This document shows, in pieces, positions 16,870-21,915 of a stretch of 21,915 nt of DNA. Position 1 is the first letter of the stretch; each line of letters opens with the position of its first letter. The notes under the pieces were generated by a model, which was given only the letters and a program-made list of their open reading frames with translations, was not told the DNA's origin and made no database searches. A program made the position numbers and the translations under genes. The DNA comes from a virus, in IMG/VR virus record IMGVR_UViG_3300020183_003776, positions 1 through 21,915 of that record. One strand, written 5' to 3'.

Positions 16870-17970
16870 TCAAACAGGATGATGTACTACTTTAATCTGA
16901 GAGTTAATCCAATTATAGGTTTTACGGACACCTTCTTCAAGTGCTTGAGAATAATCCCAACCAAGTTTTTCACGAATCAAATCATTATTAGAATTACGAC
17001 CACGAACACCAAGAGGACCATCAATGTGCTTCTTGGTAACAGTCTTCCCTGCAACCTTAGCAGCAGTATCCACCAGTTGATTGATTGTCACCATCTCCTC
17101 TGAACCGATGTTCACAGGTCCAATAAAGTCAGAGTTCATCAAACGGAAAGTCGCTTCTACACACTCATCCACAATCAAGAATGAACGGGTCTGTTCTCCA
17201 TCACCCCAGACTTCAATTTCACCACCATCATCAGGAAGTTCTGCTACCTTACGGCAGATTGCTGCTGGTGCTTTTTCTCTACCACCTTTCCAGGTTCCTT
17301 CTGGTCCGAAAATATTATGGTATCTAGCAACACGTACAGGGATACCATGATTACGATTATAAGCAAAGTAGAGACGTTCCGAGAACAGTTTTTCCCAACC
17401 ATACTCAGAGTCTGGATTTGCTGGATAAGCGGATTCTTCACGGCAGTCAGGATTATCAGGGTCCAATTGATTGTGTTCTGGATACATGCAAGCAGAACTA
17501 GAATAGAAGATCTTGGTCTGATAATCTAGTTTAGGACGATTGCAAGCAGTCCATTCTTTATCCACACCATCAAAGGTTTCATTCAACTGACGTTGTGCTT
17601 CAAGAACATTCAGATTAATTGACACAGAGTTGTGCATGATCTCAGCATCATTTTCACCTGTAAATACAAATCCTGCACCACCCATATCAGCAGCGAACTG
17701 ATAGATCTCATCAAAAGGTTGGATATAACGATAGGGAACATTGGCGTAAAAATTACCCTGTTCTCCTTTGAATTCAATGACGCGACGAACAAAATCAGCA
17801 TCCCTCAGGTCTCCCTGAACGAATTCATCTGCGGCAGAAATTGAAAACTCAGGATACTTAAGATCTACACCACGAACCCAATATCCTTCTGCCTTCAGTC
17901 TTTTTACCATGTGGCTTCCAATAAAACCACCAGCACCAAGAACAAGTGCTGTTTTCTTATAATCACTCAT
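16870..17970 (-). CDS. GDP-mannose 3,5-epimerase-like SDR
   Basis: This 366-aa protein matches plant-type GDP-mannose 3,5-epimerase (GME) along its length. It has LGAGGFIGSH (11-20), QFAADMGGAGFV (91-102), YSSSACMYPE (156-165, Cys161 equivalent to the catalytic Cys) and Tyr190-x3-Lys194. GTWKGGREKAPAAICR (225-240, with the base Lys233), WGDGEQTRSF and GVRGRNSNNDLI complete the match. GME inverts C3 and C5 of GDP-mannose to give GDP-L-galactose, with GDP-L-gulose as a side product. It starts at the ATG at 17970 behind a 33-base gap, with AGGAG about 13 bases upstream and a promoter-like sequence before it. It could supply the GT11-type enzymes downstream. Confidence 0.9.
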   Translation of the reverse strand: MSDYKKTALVLGAGGFIGSHMVKRLKAEGYWVRGVDLKYPEFSISAADEFVQGDLRDADFVRRVIEFKGEQGNFYANVPYRYIQPFDEIYQFAADMGGAGFVFTGENDAEIMHNSVSINLNVLEAQRQLNETFDGVDKEWTACNRPKLDYQTKIFYSSSACMYPEHNQLDPDNPDCREESAYPANPDSEYGWEKLFSERLYFAYNRNHGIPVRVARYHNIFGPEGTWKGGREKAPAAICRKVAELPDDGGEIEVWGDGEQTRSFLIVDECVEATFRLMNSDFIGPVNIGSEEMVTINQLVDTAAKVAGKTVTKKHIDGPLGVRGRNSNNDLIREKLGWDYSQALEEGVRKTYNWINSQIKVVHHPV

Positions 17971-17995
17971 AGATGAAAAATTACTCCTAGTATAT

Positions 17996-18024
17996 ATTGT
18001 ACCTCACAGACAGAGAGTTTGCAA
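17996..18024 (-). promoter_or_regulatory. Sigma70-type promoter candidate before the GDP-mannose epimerase gene
   Basis: On the minus strand TTGCAA (18019-18024) and TACAAT (17996-18001) are separated by 17 bases. They overlap the last codons of the upstream SDR gene and sit in the largest gap (33 bases) inside the sugar island. An AGGAG follows before the ATG at 17970. The -10 matches 5/6 and the -35 matches 4/6. Confidence 0.45.
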
Positions 18025-18822
18025 GCCTTCTTCCAATGAGATTTTCTGCTCAAATCCTAAAGACTTAAGTTTATCTGCGTTTAAAGCAAAGTTTTTTGCT
18101 TGTGCTATTTGATTAAATTTTGGTGTTTCAATTGAAACCAATTCACTTTCACTTCCAAGATTCTTCTTTACCATTTCAATAATTTCTCTAAACGGTAAAG
18201 CAGTTCCGCTTGCGATATTATAGATTTGATTGACTTCACCCCTGTCCATTACAAGTTTAAGTGCTCTACAAATATCACTTACATGCATGTAATCTCTGAG
18301 TTGCATACCATCATCATAGAGCGTGATTGGATCATTTTGTTTCATCAACTCAATCAGAAATCCAAGAACATTCTTTTTTGGGGAAATAGTTTTATCTTGC
18401 CCATAGACATTTGCAATTCTCATAATGCGATACTTGACATCAAAAGTTTTGCAAAATGAGATTAGAAGTTGTTCGGCAGTTCTTTTAGTGATTGAATAGA
18501 AACCTCTTGGATCACAAGGATCATCTTCTTTCGCATAGACAATATCTGGACCATAAACAAATCCAGTACTCACGTAATTGAGGATAAGGTCATTATCCTT
18601 ACAGTACTGAAGAGTGTCAAGAAGAACTGTAAGATTGGTATCAACATCCAAATGCAAATTATCAAATACGTTGTAGTTTGAAATTGTGCTAATCAAATAC
18701 AAGATATTTTTAGACTCTGGTTCTCTCTGATCTCTTGGTATTTTAATTACATCGTCGGAATAGAGATCACAAAAGGTGCCACCAATAAAACCAGTAGCAC
18801 CATAAACGGATATTTTATTCAT
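18004..18822 (-). CDS. NAD(P)-dependent sugar-nucleotide reductase/epimerase (SDR), possible 4-ketoreductase
   Basis: This 272-aa SDR has the NAD loop YGATGFIGG (7-15), a STGFVYG segment (85-91), and Tyr109-Ser-Ile-Thr-Lys113 as the catalytic pair. The late LRDYMHVSDICRAL matches the R-D-F/Y-x-x-V-x-D signature of dTDP-sugar enzymes. It directly follows rmlB and rmlC, the position where RmlD often lies. A role as the 4-keto reductase (giving dTDP-rhamnose, -talose or -fucose) is therefore reasonable, but it is not a canonical RmlD. The ATG at 18822 gives an 8-base overlap with rmlC and begins right at the Rossmann fold. Confidence 0.75.
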   Translation of the reverse strand: MNKISVYGATGFIGGTFCDLYSDDVIKIPRDQREPESKNILYLISTISNYNVFDNLHLDVDTNLTVLLDTLQYCKDNDLILNYVSTGFVYGPDIVYAKEDDPCDPRGFYSITKRTAEQLLISFCKTFDVKYRIMRIANVYGQDKTISPKKNVLGFLIELMKQNDPITLYDDGMQLRDYMHVSDICRALKLVMDRGEVNQIYNIASGTALPFREIIEMVKKNLGSESELVSIETPKFNQIAQAKNFALNADKLKSLGFEQKISLEEGLQTLCL

Positions 18823-19357
18823 ACTTATCACACTCCTCAAGATATTTTCCTACTTGATCTTTAGCAGAAAGAGTTGGAATCCCATCTACTGGCCAATCAA
18901 TACCAATTTGTGGATCATTCCACATCAGGGTTCTATCAAATTCAGGGTAATAGTAATCAGTTTGTTTGTAGTTTATTTCTGCAGTTTCTGTAAGAGTGTA
19001 GAAACCATGAGCAAATCCAGGAGGAACCCAGATATGAATGTTGTTTTCACACAACTTTATACCAAACCAGTTTCCAAAAGTAGGAGAACTTTTCCTAATA
19101 TCGACGATTACATCATAGACAGCACCTTGAGTGCATCTAATTAATTTACCCTGAGCATGTTGAATTTGATAATGAAGTCCTCTCAAAACTCCTCTAGATG
19201 ACTTTGAGTGGTTGTCTTGAACAAACTCACTTTCAATTCCAGTTGCTTCTCTAAACTTTTTTAGATTAAAACTTTCAAGAAAGAATCCACGCTCATCTTC
19301 ATACCTTGGAGTAGTGATGATGTAAGCATCCTTTAAATTAATTTCTGTTGCTTTCAT
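18815..19357 (-). CDS. rmlC: dTDP-4-dehydrorhamnose 3,5-epimerase
   Basis: This 180-aa protein is a full-length RmlC cupin, with DERGFFLESF (21-30), SRGVLRGLHYQ (54-64, with the catalytic His62), Lys71, YDVIVDIR (81-88), VPPGFAHGFY (111-120) and YKQTDYYYP (130-138). The carboxyl-side WNDPQIGIDWP is also typical. It epimerises C3 and C5 of dTDP-4-keto-6-deoxyglucose, the product of RmlB encoded just upstream; the two genes overlap by 20 bases. An end product such as dTDP-L-rhamnose would still need a 4-ketoreductase, possibly the next SDR. Confidence 0.95.
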   Translation of the reverse strand: MKATEINLKDAYIITTPRYEDERGFFLESFNLKKFREATGIESEFVQDNHSKSSRGVLRGLHYQIQHAQGKLIRCTQGAVYDVIVDIRKSSPTFGNWFGIKLCENNIHIWVPPGFAHGFYTLTETAEINYKQTDYYYPEFDRTLMWNDPQIGIDWPVDGIPTLSAKDQVGKYLEECDKYE

Positions 19358-20264
19358 ACCATTTAATTGTCTGTTCTATACCGTTTTCAAAAGTAGTCAA
19401 AGGTCTCCAACCAAGTTCATCTTTAATTTTTGTAGCATCTGTAGCATACACTCTATCATGCCCTGGTCTATCTTCAACGAACTCAATTAAGTCTTCACTC
19501 TTATTTAAGGCACTACAAATATGTTTTACTAGATCAATATTGGTCATACCGTGATCACCACCAATATTATATTTTTCACCTACCGTTCCACCACTCCAAA
19601 CAGTTAGAAGTGCTTCACAATGATCCTGAACAAACAACCAATCACGAATTTGTTTTCCATCACCATACACAGGGACTTTTTTATTTTCTAAGAGATTGGT
19701 GATTGTCTTTGGAATCATCTTTTCCCTATGTTGCCTTGGTCCGTAGTTGTTAGAACAATTAGTAATAATGGCAGGAAGACCATAAGTGTTGTGATATGCC
19801 ATCACAAAATGATCACTCGCTGCTTTAGATGCAGAGTATGGATTTCTTGGATCATACAGTGTTGTCTCAGTAAATGGTTTATCTTTTACTGATCCATAAA
19901 CTTCATCAGTAGAAACATGAATGAATTTTTCTACTCCGTACATTACGGAGAGATTTAAAAGATTTACGGTCCCGCTTATGTTCGTGTTAATGAATTCCGA
20001 ACAGTCTTGAATAGAATTATCTACATGACTTTCTGCGGCAAAATGAAAGATTGTTTTTGGTTTATACTTCTCAAAAATATAATCACAGTCTTCTTCATTT
20101 GAAATATCAACTGTGTAGAGTATAACTGGATCAGGAATATTTTTCCAATCCGCAGCATAAGTCAATTTATCTACACAGACAATATCTTCTGCAAACCAGT
20201 CAATTGCATTGTGCAAGAAATTTGAACCGATAAATCCTGCACCACCTGTAACTAAAACCGTCAT
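19338..20264 (-). CDS. rmlB: dTDP-glucose 4,6-dehydratase
   Basis: This 308-aa extended SDR has TGGAGFIGSN (6-15), VDKLTYAADW (31-40, the RmlB signature after strand 2), HFAAESHVDNS (74-84), the catalytic STDEVYG (118-124, Thr-Asp-Glu) and Tyr143-Ser-Ala-Ser-Lys147. NNYGPRQ, IRDWLFVQDHC and RPGHDRVYA follow. The TDE triad separates dehydratases from epimerases. It converts dTDP-glucose to dTDP-4-keto-6-deoxyglucose, the entry compound for deoxysugars. It is somewhat shorter than the usual 330-360 aa. It is the first gene of the sugar island, 15 bases below a TATAAT and without a clear Shine-Dalgarno. No RmlA is in the window, so the host may supply dTDP-glucose. Confidence 0.94.
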   Translation of the reverse strand: MTVLVTGGAGFIGSNFLHNAIDWFAEDIVCVDKLTYAADWKNIPDPVILYTVDISNEEDCDYIFEKYKPKTIFHFAAESHVDNSIQDCSEFINTNISGTVNLLNLSVMYGVEKFIHVSTDEVYGSVKDKPFTETTLYDPRNPYSASKAASDHFVMAYHNTYGLPAIITNCSNNYGPRQHREKMIPKTITNLLENKKVPVYGDGKQIRDWLFVQDHCEALLTVWSGGTVGEKYNIGGDHGMTNIDLVKHICSALNKSEDLIEFVEDRPGHDRVYATDATKIKDELGWRPLTTFENGIEQTIKWYESNRN

Positions 20265-20278
20265 ACTTTTTTCTTTTT

Positions 20279-20307
20279 ATTATACTAAAAAAGGTGGGTT
20301 TATGCAA
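20279..20307 (-). promoter_or_regulatory. Promoter candidate for rmlB, overlapping a terminator hairpin
   Basis: On the minus strand a perfect -10 TATAAT (20279-20284) lies 17 bases from TTGCAT (20302-20307), a weak -35. The start point would be about 7 bases downstream, leaving a leader of under 10 bases before the ATG at 20264. The -35 and spacer lie inside the terminator hairpin and its T tract. Confidence 0.5.
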
Positions 20308-20313
20308 CCCGCC
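20287..20313 (-). terminator. Intrinsic terminator between the structured leader and rmlB
   Basis: On the minus strand GGCGGGTT and AACCCACC (arms within 20293-20313) pair with one C-A mismatch around a 5-base loop, followed directly by six T (20287-20292). It would stop transcripts arriving from the upstream small genes before rmlB. Its 5' arm can alternatively pair with a CCCGCCT inside the upstream structured repeats (20362-20368), suggesting conditional termination. Confidence 0.65.
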
Positions 20314-20459
20314 TCTGTAACTCAGGCTCGCCACTTGCCCTTTGACTGGAGGCAAGAAACCAGGCGGGAGAGAGTCCCATCCGCACCACTTGCTCTTTTA
20401 GGAAGCAAGAAACCTAAGGGGTCAAATTTGACTCCACCACTTAGTTTTGAAAAACTAAG
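20314..20459 (-). ncRNA. Candidate structured leader RNA with tandem pseudoknot units
   Basis: The stretch holds no gene below 20441 but strong repeated folding. Unit 1 has stem 20334-20339/20351-20356, and its loop bases 20346-20349 pair with 20360-20363 in an H-type pseudoknot. Unit 2 has stem 20389-20394/20404-20409, with 20398-20402 pairing to 20413-20417. A 7-bp hairpin (20418-20424/20429-20435) follows, then a third stem of 9 bp (20440-20448/20451-20459) that overlaps the stop of the small membrane gene. All three units begin CCACTT on the plus strand. The minus strand is chosen because the units are followed by a terminator and the rmlB start. The manA and wcaG RNA motifs, described in cyanophages near sugar genes, are the natural comparison; I cannot confirm identity. 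Confidence 0.55.
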
Positions 20460-20674
20460 AAAAGTTGGGACAGTTTTGCAATTTCATTCACTGAGAAGAA
20501 AACACATAAAATCAAAACATCATAGAGTTTTAATTTTATTGCAAAAGGTATAGTTAAAGCGCCACCAATAAACTTTACCAATAGTCCATATTTGAAATCT
20601 CCCCATAGCATGATTTGATAACCAAGAATGAGAAGAATGTTGCCGATGTATCTTAAGATATTTATTTTTGACAT
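20441..20674 (-). CDS. Small membrane protein, function unknown
   Basis: This 77-aa protein has three or so hydrophobic stretches: YIGNILLILGYQIMLWG (9-25), GLLVKFIGGALTIPFAI (30-46) and LYDVLILCVFF (50-60). The Gly-Tyr, Trp-Gly-Asp and Pro-Phe-Ala-Ile-Lys positions look conserved, and I recall similar short proteins in cyanophages. No function can be assigned. The ATG at 20674 lacks a Shine-Dalgarno; a run of seven C lies just upstream instead. The stop codon lies inside the third stem-loop of the structured leader. An overlapping reading frame (20520-20780) is less convincing. Confidence 0.65.
   Translation of the reverse strand: MSKINILRYIGNILLILGYQIMLWGDFKYGLLVKFIGGALTIPFAIKLKLYDVLILCVFFSVNEIAKLSQLFLVFQN
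20659..20666 (-). promoter_or_regulatory. Late promoter-like octamer inside the start of the small membrane gene
   Basis: The minus strand reads AATAAATA, identical to the octamer at 236-243. It lies about 200 bases upstream of the structured leader and could start a late transcript through the leader into rmlB. It is also coding sequence (Lys-Ile-Asn-Ile codons) in AT-rich DNA, so chance is a real alternative. Confidence 0.22.
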
Positions 20675-20715
20675 AAGGGGGGGTTCCGCTTATCCCGACC
20701 AGGGCGCTTTTTAAG
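20675..20715 (-). repeat. Short GC-rich gap with direct repeats and a C7 run
   Basis: Between the oxygenase and the membrane-protein gene the minus strand has TCGGGAT twice (the first copy overlaps the oxygenase stop) and seven C immediately before the ATG at 20674. There is no recognisable ribosome binding site. The G-rich repeats could pair with the C run and cover the start codon. Confidence 0.3.
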
Positions 20716-21261
20716 TCATCCCGAGACTGTAAGATTAAATGAAATACTAATTCTATCCTCGTGTGATTTGTTCGGTTCAACCATATGATGAATCCAAGAT
20801 GGGAAAATAATTAACATATTTTCTTCTGGTTCATAAAAATGATAGGTGTGCCCATCATTATAGTAATTCATATCCAATGAATTGCAAATGTGAAGTCTAG
20901 GATCATACAATCTAAGTCTTCCACAATTCTCTGGAGTTTTTACATAAAAGACACCAGATAGAAATACTCCATGATATGGTCCATGATTATGTAAATCATT
21001 CCAATCATTTAGTTTGTTTATATTTACCCAAAAATCAACACTAAGATCATTTAACTGTTTGTCAGGTCTAACTGGAACTAAAGATATAATTTCATTTAAT
21101 AGATCAGAGTCATAAAAATTATGACCTTGATATCCACCATTGTTAGATAGTTTTACTGAAGAAACAGTTTTTTGATGCTCTCTACATTTTTCTTCAAGGT
21201 ATGAAATATTTAGATCACACTTTTTAAGAAAAACATTTGTAGAGAACAAAGAATCAATCAT
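20716..21261 (-). CDS. 2OG-Fe(II) oxygenase family protein
   Basis: This 181-aa protein belongs to the double-stranded beta-helix 2-oxoglutarate/Fe(II) oxygenases common in cyanophages. The WNDLHNHGPYHGVFLSGVFY segment (87-106) holds the first metal histidine (His91 or His93) in the family's H-P-x-x-L-S-G-V-Y-Y context. LRLYDPR (116-122) follows, and IIFPSWIHHMVEP (151-163) holds the second metal histidine. RISISFNL (170-177) has the Arg that binds 2OG. The substrate is unknown; proposals for phage members include protein or nucleic-acid hydroxylation. It overlaps the upstream small gene by 8 bases and leaves a 41-base gap downstream. Confidence 0.85.
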   Translation of the reverse strand: MIDSLFSTNVFLKKCDLNISYLEEKCREHQKTVSSVKLSNNGGYQGHNFYDSDLLNEIISLVPVRPDKQLNDLSVDFWVNINKLNDWNDLHNHGPYHGVFLSGVFYVKTPENCGRLRLYDPRLHICNSLDMNYYNDGHTYHFYEPEENMLIIFPSWIHHMVEPNKSHEDRISISFNLTVSG

Positions 21262-21487
21262 CTTTCACATAACAAGGAACCCGATCTGGATCTAACCATT
21301 TTGCATATTCAATGTCTTCCATTGCTAGAGAACATTGCATACCGTTATCAAAGAGATAAATGTCATTCCAACGTTTGGTATAATAATTTTGTTTTTGAAG
21401 ACGGTAATCTGGTTTTCCATTTATCTCAAGGATACCCGCTTCTACAAAACGGTATCCCTCACGTTCAAAAAGAACTTTTGTTTTCAT
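21254..21487 (-). CDS. Hypothetical protein, cyanophage type
   Basis: This 77-aa soluble protein is rich in aromatic and charged residues (FEREGYRFVEAGILEINGKP at the start, WNDIYLFDNG in the middle). It has no motif that I recognise, no signal peptide and no membrane segment. The alternation of short beta-like stretches suggests a small beta-rich fold. Its ATG overlaps the upstream stop (ATGA) and it overlaps the oxygenase gene by 8 bases, so the three are co-translated. No function is proposed. Confidence 0.7.
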   Translation of the reverse strand: MKTKVLFEREGYRFVEAGILEINGKPDYRLQKQNYYTKRWNDIYLFDNGMQCSLAMEDIEYAKWLDPDRVPCYVKDD

Positions 21488-21699
21488 GCAACCTCAACGG
21501 ATTCAAGATCGCTAGCAACATATTCCATAAGCATCTCATAATCATCCAGAGGATCACCAGAGAATACTACACCCTCATTTTCATAGTACCGACGAACCTT
21601 TTTGTAGAGTTTCGGATTCTTTACATCAAGGTAGAAGTCGCCATTTGCAGCACCACGAAGGGTTTGAACGTCTTTCTTGAATTTTGCTGTGAGAGTCAT
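21484..21699 (-). CDS. Hypothetical protein, cyanophage type
   Basis: This 71-aa protein starts MTLTAKFKKDVQTLRGAANG and has a basic N-terminal half and an acidic C-terminal tail (DLESVEVA). I recall very similar short proteins in T4-like cyanophages, always unnamed. The ATG at 21699 is preferred because it lies about 16 bases below the expected transcription start of the strong promoter at 21722-21750; the longer reading runs through that promoter. No clear Shine-Dalgarno is present. It is followed by an ATGA overlap with the next gene. Confidence 0.75.
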   Translation of the reverse strand: MTLTAKFKKDVQTLRGAANGDFYLDVKNPKLYKKVRRYYENEGVVFSGDPLDDYEMLMEYVASDLESVEVA

Positions 21700-21721
21700 T
21701 GTTTTGTTTATTGACTTTGTT

Positions 21722-21750
21722 ATTATAAGAAAAATTGGGTTAAGAGTCAA
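21722..21750 (-). promoter_or_regulatory. Strong sigma70-type (early) promoter
   Basis: On the minus strand TTGACT (21745-21750) and TATAAT (21722-21727) are spaced by exactly 17 bases, 11 of 12 consensus bases. It sits just upstream of the 71-aa gene and downstream of the tRNA, and should be read by unmodified host RNA polymerase early in infection. Confidence 0.75.
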
Positions 21751-21774
21751 GTAGGACAGTTCGGATTCTGTCCA

Positions 21775-21847
21775 TGCTCCTTGAGGGGATCGAACCCACC
21801 TTAGCCGAATTATGAGTTCGGTGCATTCACCAGATTGCTAAAGGAGC
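21775..21847 (-). tRNA. tRNA with CAT anticodon (Met elongator, or Ile2 if C34 is lysidine-modified)
   Basis: The 73 bases fold as a cloverleaf. The acceptor stem is GCTCCTT/AAGGAGC with discriminator A, the D arm has GCA/TGC, and the anticodon stem is CCGAA/TTCGG with loop CTCATAA. The variable loop is CTAAG, and the T arm has loop TTCGATC and one T-T mismatch in its stem. No CCA is encoded. The paired first base and the lack of three G-C pairs in the anticodon stem argue against an initiator tRNA. A CAT anticodon cannot distinguish elongator Met from Ile2. Confidence 0.9.
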
Positions 21848-21877
21848 AAGAAAATTAACTACCTAGTCCCAATCCGC

Positions 21878-21899
21878 AAAAACTAGATATACAATATCT
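21878..21899 (-). terminator. Weak hairpin with short T tract upstream of the tRNA
   Basis: AGATAT (21885-21890) and ATATCT (21894-21899) form a 6-bp AT-only stem with a 3-base loop. On the minus strand it is followed by AG and five T. It could end a transcript from beyond the window or mark a processing site before the tRNA; the stem is weak. Nothing else was seen in 21848-21915. Confidence 0.25.
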
Positions 21900-21915
21900 T
21901 CCACAATTTTCTGAA

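Noticed and set aside
16870-17970. GDP-mannose 4,6-dehydratase or GDP-fucose synthase
   Set aside because: The FxxADMGG, SSSACMYPE and GTWKGGREKAP segments are specific to GDP-mannose 3,5-epimerase.
20314-20440. Remnant tRNA genes or a CRISPR-like array
   Set aside because: The repeated stems do not fold as cloverleaves, no T-loop is present, and the repeats are too few and unequal for a CRISPR array.
20314-20440. Glutamine or preQ1 riboswitch
   Set aside because: The pseudoknot topology is reminiscent, but the conserved core sequences I know for those classes are not there.
20520-20780. 86-aa reading frame overlapping the small membrane gene and the oxygenase C-terminus
   Set aside because: Its composition is not protein-like, and it conflicts with two better-supported genes in another frame.
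21775-21847. Initiator tRNA-fMet
   Set aside because: The first acceptor pair is G-C and the anticodon stem lacks the three consecutive G-C pairs of initiators.
1-21915. Insertion sequences, integrases or attachment sites
   Set aside because: No transposase or recombinase motif and no flanking duplicated ends were found in any frame.

Overview
The window looks like a piece of a T4-like marine cyanophage genome (a myovirus of Synechococcus or Prochlorococcus). The evidence is low GC content, very tight packing of genes on one strand, ATGA start/stop overlaps, a 2OG-Fe(II) oxygenase of a type frequent in cyanophages, small genes of cyanophage character, a lone tRNA gene, and T4-type late-promoter octamers. 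No virion hallmark gene is inside the window, so the assignment rests on gene style and on family recognition from memory.

Every supported gene is on the minus strand, so transcription runs from high to low coordinates. At the right end are a CAT-anticodon tRNA (21775-21847) and a near-consensus sigma70-type promoter (21722-21750). This promoter drives small genes: two hypothetical proteins, a 2OG-Fe(II) oxygenase and a small membrane protein. Next comes a gene-free stretch (20265-20440) with two or three repeated stem-loop/pseudoknot units, an intrinsic terminator and a second promoter. It lies directly ahead of the sugar genes and is laid out like a riboswitch leader.

From 20264 down to 261 runs an almost gapless glycan-synthesis island of 23 genes. 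It opens with nucleotide-sugar enzymes: RmlB, RmlC, a reductase-like SDR, a GDP-mannose 3,5-epimerase and two more SDR epimerases. A long block of glycosyltransferases follows: a fucosyltransferase-like enzyme, GT17, exostosin-like, DUF3431, three GT11, DUF5672, two GT2-type and GT25. These are interspersed with an FkbM methyltransferase, an NAD synthetase, a class I methyltransferase and a UDP-glucose/GDP-mannose dehydrogenase. The island ends with a sugar C-methyltransferase and a DdhC/E1-type [2Fe-2S] 3-dehydrase.

Together the enzymes could make deoxy- and branched sugars, an L-galactose-type sugar and a uronic acid, then assemble and methylate an oligosaccharide. No flippase, polymerase, ligase, ABC exporter or phosphoglycosyl transferase is present, and no island protein shows a membrane segment. 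Cytoplasmic glycosylation (for example of virion proteins) or capping of host glycolipid intermediates is therefore more plausible than a self-contained O-antigen pathway. At the left edge is the start of an unrelated secreted or envelope protein gene with its own late-promoter-like motif.
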